Origin: DATMGU01 sp035555315
GTDB taxonomy: Bacteria; Pseudomonadota; Alphaproteobacteria; ATCC43930; CGMCC-115725
Length of the DNA: 64,000 nucleotides
Assembly: GCA_035555315.1 (NCBI GenBank)
Contig: DATMGU010000044.1
Span: 1 to 64,000, forward strand
Reading direction: 5' to 3'
In this document: positions 1 through 7,539 of the stretch, piece after piece
Position numbering within the stretch: position 1 is the stretch's first letter
How the letters are laid out: every line of letters starts with the position of its first letter
Notes under the pieces: model-generated
Seen by the model: only the letters and a program-made list of their open reading frames with translations
Told to the model about the DNA's origin: nothing
Databases searched by the model: none
Program-made: the position numbers and the translations under genes

Positions 1-413
1 GGATTCTCGTCGCAGCGCCGCATCTGGCGGCTTCCTGCGCCAGCGGTGACGTCGCGGCGCTCTCCGACCTGCCGACGCTCGCCACGACCGACCAGATGGG
101 CGAGATCGTGTGGGAGTTCTCTGGGCCGGATGACGAGCAACGCTTGATCCGGCACGAACCTCGGATGACCTGTGTCGATTTCCAGGCGCTCCGTGATGCT
201 GCCGTCAACGGGCTCGGTGTGGCCCTCCTGCCGGATCACACCTGCCGAGGCGAACTGGCGAGCGGCCGCTTGGTGCATGTCTTCCCGCAGTGGCGCACGG
301 AGGACGGCATTGTCCACTTGGTCTTCACGACGCGCCGTGGCCTGCCGCCGGTTGTGCGCGCCTTCATCGACCATTTGGCCGGAGCCTTCCGAAACGGCAA
401 TGTCGCAAGCTGA
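1..413 (+). CDS. LysR-family transcriptional regulator, C-terminal part (cut by window edge)
   Basis: The reading frame is open from base 3 to the stop at 413, giving about 136 residues with no start inside the window. The text matches the end of a LysR effector-binding domain: VAAPHLAASCASGD, a LPTLATTDQ strand, then AAVNGLGVALLPDHTC, the usual late alpha/beta segment, and a closing VRAFIDHLAG helix. The N-terminal winged helix lies upstream and is not seen, so its target genes cannot be named. The family role, a DNA-binding activator or repressor responding to a small molecule, is established knowledge; membership here rests on pattern recognition of the C-terminal domain. Confidence 0.8.
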   Translation, partial: ILVAAPHLAASCASGDVAALSDLPTLATTDQMGEIVWEFSGPDDEQRLIRHEPRMTCVDFQALRDAAVNGLGVALLPDHTCRGELASGRLVHVFPQWRTEDGIVHLVFTTRRGLPPVVRAFIDHLAGAFRNGNVAS

Positions 414-488
414 AGCAACCACAAAAGAAGGCGCGCCCGCAATCAGGGTGTTTGCTCGGCAGCGAGCCTGGGAATCGCCCGTTCAACC

Positions 489-525
489 TATCGCAAGAAG
501 CGGGTGTTGTGGGCCCCTGCAACCA
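489..525 (+). repeat. 37-nt direct repeat, copy 1 (possible island boundary)
   Basis: This stretch matches 4827-4863 at 32 of 37 positions. Both read ATCGCAAGAA, then CGGGTGTTG, a GC-rich core and GCAACCA at the end. The GTTG and CAAC parts can pair as a short hairpin. The 3' end resembles the CCCCGCAACCA acceptor end of an initiator tRNA. The two copies bracket the accessory genes at 0.5-4.8 kb, so they may be remnants of attachment sites. That role is inference. Confidence 0.5.
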
Positions 526-656
526 CTCCACGATGCGATCTGCTACGCTGGCGTTCGATCAGATGCGTTCATGGCGATCCGTCCCGGTCGCTAGATTCTT
601 GACCCGGCAGATTGTGCGACAACCTGTGGCCTAATGCATTTTGTCGTTTTGTACGT

Positions 657-677
657 AATTCGCGTTAAACACGAATT
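657..677. promoter_or_regulatory. Short inverted repeat ahead of the YaaC-like gene
   Basis: AATTCG at 657-662 and CGAATT at 672-677 form an exact inverted repeat with a 9-nt spacer. It sits 17 bases before the GTG start at 695, in an AT-richer stretch. It could be an operator or promoter element for that gene. No binding protein can be assigned. Confidence 0.3.
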
Positions 678-694
678 ATGACATACAGGGTAAT

Positions 695-2326
695 GTGGCC
701 TTGGTCGAGTTGGCTCGACTCCCGAGAGCCATCGTTGATGCAACCTTGAAGCGCTATGTTGGCGGAGAAGAAGAGGTGATTGGGGGGCTAAAGCCTATGG
801 CAGTTTCTGTTGACGATCCTGGCCGAAAGGCTCGATTCGAGATTTTGCGTCGCGACGTGGAGCGCAAGATTCTTGAGCCCTTGCGTACTCATAACTGGGC
901 CGCCGACATCGAGCTGGAGGTCGGTGAAGGCGAATACGTCATCGTCGCCGCGGAGCGGCCGGTGTATCCCACCGTATCGCGGTGTTCTACACCTCGGCCA
1001 CCGAGAACGGCGCCTACAAGCAGGCCGCGACGCAGGTCGAGCACATCTTCTTCAACGGCGCCCCGTATATGGTGGAATCGTTCGCGCATGGCCTGGACCG
1101 CCCTGTTGGGACGATCGATGCCTTTCCGACGCTTCTGCTACAATGGAACGCGGCCACCGCAGACGGAAAATTTGCCCCGGTCGCGGATCCACCCTTAACG
1201 GCGCCCGCCACGCGTCGGCCATTCCGGATGCTGCTGTCCGAGCAGCCCATCGAATCCATATGGCTGCGCCTGCGGCAGCTACAGAGCGTGACGCTCGCTC
1301 GGAAATTGATCGAGGAACGAGCGCGACGGGAGGGAAGCCCGCTGGACGCAGCCGCTTTTCAGTCCAGAGCCGATGGAGTGGCCTATGCGCTCCGCAACGC
1401 TAGCGACTATTTCCAGGCGTCCGACCATCGGAATGTCAGCCAGCGAGTCCTGAACCTCTATTACGGAAGCCTCGCGTTCGCTTTCGCCGAAATCCTAGCT
1501 GCGCCAACCGGCCCGAGCAGCCTCGCCGAACTGGAAGACACCACCAAGCAGGGGCACGGGCTCTACACTCTGGACGGCGAGCCGGGCGGACTTGAGCAAC
1601 TGGTGGTGGGAATTATTTCAAACGGCTTTTTTTCCCGCATGGATGAAAGCCATGGGTATGGATACAGCTCAGCTCCCAGCGAAAAAGCCGCGGCGTAATC
1701 AGGATCTGGCCGACATGGCCGGCGCACCTTGGGCGACTGTTGAGCGGTTGTTCGCAGCGATCCCAGAGATTGCGGACCTGTTTGCGGATATTTTCGATAG
1801 CCCGACCGCTTGGGTCGAGCCTCGGGGCGACATGGAGGCTAACCTTCCCCAAGGCCCAGCCACGGGAGCTGCACGGAGTCGCAGCTATATAAAGCTGGTC
1901 GATGAGTTCGGTCGACTAACGGCCAGGGACATTGCTGAATTCCCGGGGCCTATAAGTGAGATCGCCGAAGTGGATGCCAAAGGTGATGGTCGCCATTTTC
2001 GCGTCGCTGTGGACCACCTGGGCCACCCAAACGCCTGGGGGGCCCTGGATCTGCATCACAGTCCCTTCAAACGATCGGCGTTGCTCATGCCAGTCTTGGG
2101 CGGCTTGAAGGAATACCGCGCAACCTGCGTGGTGCTGCTGTACGCGCTCTCAATCGTCGTGCGCTATCGGCCGGGTCTCTGGCGGCGCGTACAGGAAGGC
2201 GATCTGGATCATCTGCGTGTGTTGATCGAGGCGTTCCTTTTCGTTGTCGAGCGCATACTGCCCGAACAATTCCTGGAAACGGTTTCAGGCCAGCGGGTCT
2301 ACGCTAAACAGCCTGGTGCCTTCTAA
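695..2326 (+). pseudogene. YaaC-like protein gene with two frameshifts
   Basis: Three consecutive reading frames give one coherent protein of about 543 residues. Frame one begins at GTG 695 and runs into EGEYVIVAAERPVYP. The text resumes one frame over as SHRIAVFYTSATENGAYKQ near 967, and changes frame again at a run of seven T near 1624-1632 (ISNGFF, then PAWMKAMGMD). One missing C near 969 and one extra T in the run would restore a single frame. The middle part (NVSQRVLNLYYGSLAFAFAE, then QGHGLYTL) resembles the YaaC-like family of unknown function. It could be a true pseudogene or carry sequencing errors at homopolymers. Programmed slippage is less likely, because two independent shifts would be needed. 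Confidence 0.6.
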
Positions 2327-2473
2327 CGGGACGGATGCCGATCCCACTGCGGAGTCATAGCAAGAAGCTTCCGGAGTGCCCTCCGGGCCGAGGTGCTCCG
2401 GAACGGCCAGCCGGTGAATGGTCATCGGCAAGACACCATTCGTCGCTGCCGCGAGCACGGCTAGGGCGCGTTT

Positions 2474-2780
2474 TCACGGAGCGGAGTTGGCCTCGCGCAT
2501 AAAGGCGTCAACCGCTGCATTAAAGCCCTCCGGGTTTGACTGCTGAATGAAATGGTTCGGAGATCCACCGCATGTTCATGGTCGCCGAGCAGCGCGTAAT
2601 TGGAGCCAAGGTTTTTGTGGACCTGAGCCGCTAGTTCGGGAGAGTCAGCAAGCGCGGCTTCTAAGGCGCGCTTTGCTTCCTGCTCGTTGCGGAGAGAGTG
2701 GAAGACGTTTCCGATCATGTAGTGCAGGTCGCCGACCTGGTGACGATCGTCGGCGAGCCTCGTCCGGAAAAAGCAGCCCT
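2474..2780 (-). pseudogene. Joined remnants: TPR-protein piece and hydrolase C-terminus
   Basis: On the minus strand, bases of about 2780-2565 encode DLHYMIGNVFHSLRNEQEA and KNLGSNYALLGDHEHAVDL, which has the helix-pair look of a tetratricopeptide repeat. Immediately after, in another frame, bases of about 2563-2474 encode NHFIQQSNPEGFNAAVDAFM and then a stop. That is typical of the last helix of alpha/beta-hydrolase-fold enzymes. Neither piece has the rest of its gene, and they meet mid-codon, so this is a recombination scar. The remaining 2781-3056 stretch holds no gene that I can support. Confidence 0.5.
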
Positions 2781-3056
2781 CTACCGCCGCACTGTGCGAC
2801 TTCCCGTACTAACTAGCGCAGTCCATCAGCAGTTTTGGCCATTTTCTGGATGGCCGGGTCTGATGGCGAGCGGTCCGGCAGCTATTGGGGTACAAGATAG
2901 CGGTAGCTGCCGTTTAGCGAGCGAAAACCGACAGTTTGTGACATCGGCCGGATTGCTTAGGATAACGCGTCTTCTCGCGCGGCATTCGGCCGGGATAGGA
3001 GCTAATGGCCGCCGGTCGATAAGCAGTCTGCCGGTAGACGTCGAGCTAAATGCAGA

Positions 3057-3812
3057 TTACCACGGGATTGTACCAAACGTGGCGTGCGTGAACATACCGG
3101 TCGGCCCTTCCGAGCCCAGCAGCGCAACGCGCACGGCTTCGGCTGCACCGTCCTCGACGGTATCCGTGCCGCCAGGACTCATTCTTGTCTTCGTGTAGCC
3201 AGGAGATACGGCATTCACCTTGATGCCATCGCCCTCCAGTTCGATTGCCATTGCGACGGTCAGGCCGTTGAGAGCGGTTTTTGAAGCCGCATAGGTAGCG
3301 TCGAAGGATCCGTGCATCGGGGAATTCCGGTCAGAAGCCAGCGTGAGCGATCCGGCGCCGCTGGAGACGTTGACGATGCGAGAGTTCGGCGTATCCCGCA
3401 AGATCGGCAACATCGCCTGGTAGACGGCGAGTACACCGAACACATTTGTCTCCCAGACGGCGCGCATCTCATCGAGGGAGACGACGCTTGGGCGGTTGGC
3501 TGCCACAAATTCCTGAGGCGTTTGTGCGTGATGGTCGCCGGTGGTCGTAATCGCCGCGTTTTGAATCAGCACGTCGAGGCGACCGAACTCCTTGCGGATC
3601 CGTTCCGCAGCATTTGAAATCGATGCCTGATCCGTGACGTCCAGCTGAAGCGCGACGGCGTTCGGCCCCAGCTCTCCGGCGGCGGCCTCGCCGCGCTCGA
3701 AGTTTCGTGAGCCGATGAGGACAGTGAGCCCCTGGGCGGTCAAATCTTTGGCAATCTGGAGGCCAATCCCTTGATTGGCGCCTGTGACCAGCGCGACTTG
3801 ATTATTTTGCAT
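3057..3812 (-). CDS. Short-chain dehydrogenase/reductase (classical SDR)
   Basis: The product is 251 residues with the full classical SDR set: the cofactor-binding TGANQGIG at residues 10-17, LDVTD near 58, IQNAAI (the NNAG equivalent) at 83-88, serine in NVSS at 148-151, and catalytic Y174-x-x-x-K178 in YAASK. The GSR after beta-2 suggests NADP(H) preference. An insertion of about 20 residues follows IQNAA. It is a cytoplasmic oxidoreductase of unknown substrate. It lies divergent from a TetR gene, with a long inverted repeat between them, so repression by that regulator is the simple reading. Confidence 0.9.
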   Translation of the reverse strand: MQNNQVALVTGANQGIGLQIAKDLTAQGLTVLIGSRNFERGEAAAGELGPNAVALQLDVTDQASISNAAERIRKEFGRLDVLIQNAAITTTGDHHAQTPQEFVAANRPSVVSLDEMRAVWETNVFGVLAVYQAMLPILRDTPNSRIVNVSSGAGSLTLASDRNSPMHGSFDATYAASKTALNGLTVAMAIELEGDGIKVNAVSPGYTKTRMSPGGTDTVEDGAAEAVRVALLGSEGPTGMFTHATFGTIPW

Positions 3813-3863
3813 GTGATCTCCATTGGAATGTTGTCAGCGTCGCAATATAACTTTAAGAAGAAA

Positions 3864-3907
3864 AAGAGGAGCAACGCTCCACCTGTATACGGAGCGTAGC
3901 TCCTCTT
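3864..3907. promoter_or_regulatory. 44-nt inverted repeat between divergent SDR and TetR genes
   Basis: Two 17-nt arms (3864-3880 and 3891-3907, AAGAGGAGC..ACGCTCC) are inverted copies with one mismatch, separated by 10 nt (ACCTGTATAC). The repeat lies in the 109-nt gap between the two divergent starts, ending 14 nt before the TetR ATG. Size and position fit a TetR-family operator controlling both genes. As RNA it would also fold into a strong hairpin over the tetR leader. Confidence 0.6.
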
Positions 3908-3921
3908 AACAAGAGGGATAT

Positions 3922-4530
3922 ATGCCAAACGCTCATTCAAATACCCAGCGGGCTGATGCGTTGCCGGAAGCGGACGGCGAACGCCGCTTGCGTGCCGACG
4001 CTCAGCGTAGCGTGGACGCTATAATTGCGGCGGCGAGAGAGTTGTTCGCCACGACGGGCGTGGATGCCACGACCCGTGAAATTGCCGACCGTGCAGGGAT
4101 CGGCATGGGCACGCTTTTTCGTCGATTTCCCCAGCGCGCCGATCTGATCGCAGCCGTCTTTGATGGCGAGATGGACGACTGCGCGGAAGCTGCGGCAGCC
4201 CTTGCCACCGAATATCCACCATTCGAAGCGCTCGCGAAATGGATGCAGGTCTATGCTAAGTTCGTAGGCTCGAAGCGAGGTCTGGCTAAGGCGCTTAGTT
4301 CCGGCGATCCGGTATTTATCGGTGTGTTCGCGCGCTTCGATCAACGTCTTCGCCCTGCCGTTCGGAAACTCTTCGAGACTGCGGCAGCGGCGGGAGAGGT
4401 TCGGTCGGACATGGACCCTGCTGAGATACTATGTGCGGTTTCGACGTTGTGCATGTCAACTTACGACGGAAAGCCCGATCATGCCGCTCAGATGACGGCT
4501 CTGCTCGTGACGGGGCTTCGGCCGCGCTGA
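3922..4530 (+). CDS. TetR/AcrR-family transcriptional regulator
   Basis: This 202-residue protein has the TetR N-terminal helix-turn-helix: IIAAARELFATTGVDATTRE, then IADRAGIGMGTLFRRFPQRA at about residues 54-73, with the variable ligand-binding helices after it. The ATG at 3922 has a purine-rich AGAGGG upstream. A tail of about 30 hydrophilic residues precedes the DNA-binding domain, which is common in this family. It probably represses itself and the divergent SDR through the inverted repeat at 3864-3907. The ligand is unknown. Confidence 0.9.
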   Translation: MPNAHSNTQRADALPEADGERRLRADAQRSVDAIIAAARELFATTGVDATTREIADRAGIGMGTLFRRFPQRADLIAAVFDGEMDDCAEAAAALATEYPPFEALAKWMQVYAKFVGSKRGLAKALSSGDPVFIGVFARFDQRLRPAVRKLFETAAAAGEVRSDMDPAEILCAVSTLCMSTYDGKPDHAAQMTALLVTGLRPR

Positions 4531-4750
4531 TGCGGCAAGGGCGATCAACAACGCTGGTGTCAGAACTGCTCGGTTGTCAGCAGCCTAACAAACCGACGCT
4601 TTCTCTTAGCGCTGCCGATAGAAGTACGGCGGCTTTCGGGAAGCCGGCCCTACATTGGGAAGGGCCAAAGAGCGGGCGATTCCCGCCCTTACAGCAGGCC
4701 TGCGTGTTATTGGAAATGCTGTTGGTCGGCCATGCGGCAATCGGCAGGCT

Positions 4751-4781
4751 GGCGGGCCGAGGGGGGATTCGAACTTGTCCT
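4751..4781 (-). tRNA. Possible tRNA 3'-end remnant
   Basis: Read on the minus strand, this stretch gives GTTCGAATCCCCCC followed by TCGGCCCGCCA, which is the T-loop, T-stem and acceptor pattern of a tRNA ending in encoded CCA. The 5' T-stem bases (ACAAG) do not pair with the C run, and no anticodon arm follows, so the gene is not functional. Such 3' fragments are often left where integrative elements recombine into tRNA genes. One extra C also breaks the standard geometry, so chance resemblance is possible. Confidence 0.3.
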
Positions 4782-4826
4782 ACATTGAGCGACTATGCTG
4801 CTAGCTTTGGTATGGCTATTTCGACC

Positions 4827-4863
4827 AATCGCAAGAATCGGGTGTTGCGAGCCCCCGCAACCA
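4827..4863 (+). repeat. 37-nt direct repeat, copy 2
   Basis: This is the second copy of the element at 489-525 (32 of 37 matches), 4.3 kb away in the same orientation. Here the hairpin arms GTTGCG and CGCAAC are perfect and the copy ends GCCCCCGCAACCA. A terminator follows 20 bases downstream. Confidence 0.5.
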
Positions 4864-4882
4864 ACGATTCTTGCGAAACTAA

Positions 4883-4917
4883 CGAAGGCGATCCGGAAGG
4901 GTCGCCTTTCGTGTTTT
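4883..4917 (+). terminator. Strong hairpin terminator
   Basis: CGAAGGCGAYCC pairs with the following GGGTCGCCTTTCG around a short AAG-type loop, and the stem runs into TTTCGTGTTTT. This is a classic intrinsic terminator on the plus strand. No gene lies directly upstream except the repeat and tRNA-like remnants, so it may once have ended a lost RNA gene. Confidence 0.6.
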
Positions 4918-4935
4918 GGTCTCCATTTCGCCGGG

Positions 4936-4962
4936 ATCGGGTGTTGCGTGTCCCCGCAACCA
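4936..4962 (+). repeat. Short copy 3 of the GGGTGTTG..GCAACCA element
   Basis: ATCGGGTGTTGCG, then TCCCCGCAACCA, repeats the core of the elements at 489 and 4827 but lacks their ATCGCAAGA lead. It lies between two terminators. Together the three copies define a small repeat family in this window. Confidence 0.45.
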
Positions 4963-4968
4963 AAAATT

Positions 4969-5001
4969 AGCCCGTCAACTCATAGAGTTGGCGGGCTTTC
5001 T
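4969..5001 (+). terminator. Second strong hairpin terminator
   Basis: AGCCCGTCAACTC and GAGTTGGCGGGCT form a 13-bp stem with one G-T pair and a three-base ATA loop, followed by TTCT. It is a good intrinsic terminator on the plus strand. It is paired with the one at 4883-4917, and each follows a copy of the GCAACCA element. Confidence 0.6.
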
Positions 5002-5429
5002 GATTCTAGCGATGGCCGCCCGAAAATCAGCCCCGGAAGCAAACCGGAATCACTCGGGAGCAAAAGCTGGCGCACTCCGGCGTGTCAATCAGCGCCCAAT
5101 CTTGGCTCTGGCGCACTTTTGATGGCGTCAGGCATCGACGCCCGACAACACGAGCCTCAAGCAGATCGATCGTAAGCGCCAGCCCGCCAACGCCTTGCGG
5201 TGATTGTGCGGATCTGGATTCTGGCCGTTCGATTTGAGCGGTGATTCTGATGGACGACGAGGCGGCAGTTGGGGGCGTGCTCCCGAGGGCTCATACGAGG
5301 TCTCCGGAGGTCATGCTTGCTGGCAGGTAGCCTTGAAAAGGCAGCATCAAGCTACCGGTAATGGAGGTCTACCGCAAACAGACCGGGGACGCACAGCCCA
5401 GAGATTTCCTTGACGCGGCCTTCCTAGTG

Positions 5430-6092
5430 CTAGCGGCCAATCAGGTCCTTGAGCGATCTAACCGCCGCGTCCGGTGCCGTGAGAACAGGTACGTCGACCC
5501 TATCGCGCACGGCATCGGCCGCGCGTGATGTGGAAAAATGCGCCAACATGATGGCGTCGCAACCGCATAGATCGACCGCGCGCTCGGCGACTAGCCTGTT
5601 GTGGTCCTCGCTCCGCCCCTTGCGCAGCAAGTCGATCGCGTCGTCAACGATGATGGTGGTGAGCTGGGCTTGCATGCAGCTCTGCTTTACGAAATCCTGA
5701 AACTCTTCGGTCATGGTGCGAACGGCGGGCGCGAATGTAGCCAGCATGCCAATACTCTGGCCGCTGGCAATGGCAGCCTTAAACATGGCCTCGTTCGGCT
5801 TAAGAACCGGGACTGGCAGGTCGGATGATAGCCGATCGATTGCCGGGCCGAAAGCCGAGCAAGTTACAAGAATTGCGTCCGCGCCCATGCGCCACCCATA
5901 TCGTCCGAAATCCACGAAGCGATCGATCATTCCGTCCGAAAGGTGCGGCTCCTTAGCCCGGTCGATCGTCAAGCCGTCATCGAGCAAATTAATGAGTTCG
6001 GCCTCGGGCCAGTGACGCTCGAATGCCGCATGGATCGGATCCATTGCGATCGGGGTCGCGTGAAGGAGCACGATACGGGGTGAACCAGGCAC
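5430..6092 (-). CDS. Aspartate/glutamate/hydantoin racemase-family protein
   Basis: This 220-residue protein starts with the family strand IVLLHATPIAMDPI and carries the first catalytic-type cysteine in ILVTCSAFGP near residue 78. The second half has LCGCDAIMLAHFSTS. The position where classical racemases carry their second cysteine is an alanine here (LAHFS), so a two-base racemase mechanism is doubtful. The fold may serve another decarboxylase- or isomerase-like reaction. The start is GTG at 6092 with GGGGAG upstream. It is the last gene of the minus-strand run from 12.5 kb, downstream of the 2-hydroxyacid oxidase. Confidence 0.7.
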   Translation of the reverse strand: MPGSPRIVLLHATPIAMDPIHAAFERHWPEAELINLLDDGLTIDRAKEPHLSDGMIDRFVDFGRYGWRMGADAILVTCSAFGPAIDRLSSDLPVPVLKPNEAMFKAAIASGQSIGMLATFAPAVRTMTEEFQDFVKQSCMQAQLTTIIVDDAIDLLRKGRSEDHNRLVAERAVDLCGCDAIMLAHFSTSRAADAVRDRVDVPVLTAPDAAVRSLKDLIGR

Positions 6093-6107
6093 GATGTTTT
6101 CTCCCCG

Positions 6108-6218
6108 TCAGATTGACTCTTGCTTGAGGCGCCGTTCGAAGGCGTCCTTCACCGCAATCGCGCTCATGACAACAAGAGAATGAACCTTACCGGCAACTGG
6201 TATTCCTGCGTCACTCAT
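6108..6218 (-). CDS. Small 36-residue ORF, translationally coupled
   Basis: The ATG at 6218 overlaps the stop of the upstream hydroxyacid oxidase gene (ATGAGTGA) and has AAAGGAGCTC as a good ribosome binding site. The product begins MSDAGIPVAGKVHSLVVMSA and ends FERRLKQESI; I do not recognise it. It ends 16 bases before the racemase-like gene, so all three could be read from one transcript. It may be a real small protein or the remnant head of a gene. Confidence 0.4.
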   Translation of the reverse strand: MSDAGIPVAGKVHSLVVMSAIAVKDAFERRLKQESI

Positions 6219-7539
6219 TCTGAGCTCCTTTCACTCCATGTTTGACAATCCCCGGCGGAACTTCGTCGAGATGCCGCAATCCGAGCAGGGCCATATTGCG
6301 ATGGATTTCATCCCGGAGGAGCGTCATGGCATGGAGGACGCCGTCTGTGCCTCCCACCGCCGCGGCATAGAGAAACGGCCTTCCGATGAAGACGAAATCG
6401 GCACCGAGCGCGAGCGCCTTGATCAGATCGGTGCCCCTGCGAATACCGCCGTCGATCATCACGCTCATACCCTTCGCTTCCGCGCGGATCTCCCGCAGGA
6501 CCCTGATCGGCGATATCGCATAATCGAGCTGGCGACCGCCGTGGTTGGAGACGATGATGCCCTCCGCGCCCACTTCGCGCGCCTTCGCGACATCGTGCGT
6601 GGAGAGCAGACCCTTGATGACCAACTTGCCCTTCCAGAGCCGGCGCATCAGTTCGACGTGCCGCCAAGACAGCTGATCGCGACTGTCCATATTGCGAGCG
6701 AAGTTTTGGGACAGCATCGGCGGTCCTTGCATCGCATCCATGTTCTCGAAATGCGGTACGCCGCGTTCGAAGAAAGTGCGTGCGACGGTGCCGAAGAGCC
6801 AGCGGGGGTGACGTGCACTGTCCAGCACGACCCTCGGCGTGATCCGCAACGGCATGCTGAAGCCACTGCGCAGGTTGTTTTCGCGGTTTCCGGCAACAGG
6901 CGTATCGGCGGTGATAACCAGCGTTCCGAAACCAGCCGCCGCCACGCGCTTCAGCATCGCCTCGATGCGGGTATCGTCACCGGGCAGGTAAGCTTGGAAC
7001 CAAGCGTCAGGATATTCGGCATGAATATCCTCGAGCTTGGTAAGAGAAGAAGCGCTGAGGATCATTGGCACGTTGGCTATGCGCGCCGCTCGAGCAAGGA
7101 CCCTGTCGCCGTCGTGAGCGATCATCGCTGCTCCGCCCAGCGGTGAGACTCCGAACGGCGACGCGTAGCGCTTCCCGAGCAGCGTCCGGCCCTGTTCGCG
7201 ATGGGACACGTCGACCAGGTAGTTTGGAACGAGTGCGAGTTCCGCATAGGCCGATTCAGCGTCGAGCATGCTTGCGCGCGTTTCGACCGCGCCGCTGACA
7301 TAGCCGAAGATCATCTTTGGAAGGCAGCGGCGCGCTCCCTCCTCGAAATCGCCCAGCGAAAGGTAGCGGCCTAGCCGGGATGACGTCCTATTGCTTACGC
7401 GCTTGCTAACGGCGACGATCGAAGCGTCGGGTGTGCTCGGCGCTTCGGGGCTGGCCGGTGTTTCGGCAGCCCCCCGAGGCCGCATCTTATCGATGCTGGC
7501 GTCTTTGCCTGCCGGTATGATGCGCCGGGTGCTAGGCAT
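6211..7539 (-). CDS. FMN-dependent alpha-hydroxy-acid oxidase/dehydrogenase
   Basis: The 442-residue product belongs to the L-lactate dehydrogenase/glycolate oxidase family, TIM-barrel enzymes that oxidise 2-hydroxyacids to 2-ketoacids with FMN. Family marks include SPFGVSPLGGAAM (127-139), TADTPVAGNRENN (210-222), the flavin lysine in VIKG (K309) and the active-site SNHGGRQLD with H333 and R336, then IDGGIRRGTDLIKALALGAD. About 55 hydrophilic residues precede the usual beginning (LGDFEEGARR), so a later start is possible. It overlaps the transporter ATPase gene by 8 bases. In this cluster it could oxidise a sugar-derived hydroxyacid. Confidence 0.9.
   Translation of the reverse strand: MPSTRRIIPAGKDASIDKMRPRGAAETPASPEAPSTPDASIVAVSKRVSNRTSSRLGRYLSLGDFEEGARRCLPKMIFGYVSGAVETRASMLDAESAYAELALVPNYLVDVSHREQGRTLLGKRYASPFGVSPLGGAAMIAHDGDRVLARAARIANVPMILSASSLTKLEDIHAEYPDAWFQAYLPGDDTRIEAMLKRVAAAGFGTLVITADTPVAGNRENNLRSGFSMPLRITPRVVLDSARHPRWLFGTVARTFFERGVPHFENMDAMQGPPMLSQNFARNMDSRDQLSWRHVELMRRLWKGKLVIKGLLSTHDVAKAREVGAEGIIVSNHGGRQLDYAISPIRVLREIRAEAKGMSVMIDGGIRRGTDLIKALALGADFVFIGRPFLYAAAVGGTDGVLHAMTLLRDEIHRNMALLGLRHLDEVPPGIVKHGVKGAQNE

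Larger units (their letters stand above)
4531..5429. other. Gene-free scar region with hairpins and repeats
   Basis: No convincing protein-coding gene lies between the TetR stop and the racemase-like gene. The stretch holds several GC-rich hairpins (for example around 4648-4670 and 4675-4695), a tRNA-like 3' fragment, two copies of the GGGTGTTGCG..CGCAACCA repeat and two strong terminators, all listed separately. In 5002-5429 short open frames exist, but none has recognisable protein text. The mixture looks like a junction of former mobile DNA. Confidence 0.5.

Noticed and set aside
1592..1698. Programmed frameshift at the seven-T run
   Set aside because: A slippery run is present, but the same gene needs a second, unrelated shift near 969. 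Decay or sequencing error explains both more simply.
5204..5413. Small plus-strand ORF of 69 codons in the scar region
   Set aside because: It has no recognisable domain, no ribosome site that decides a start, and tryptophan/glycine-rich composition unlike the neighbouring genes.
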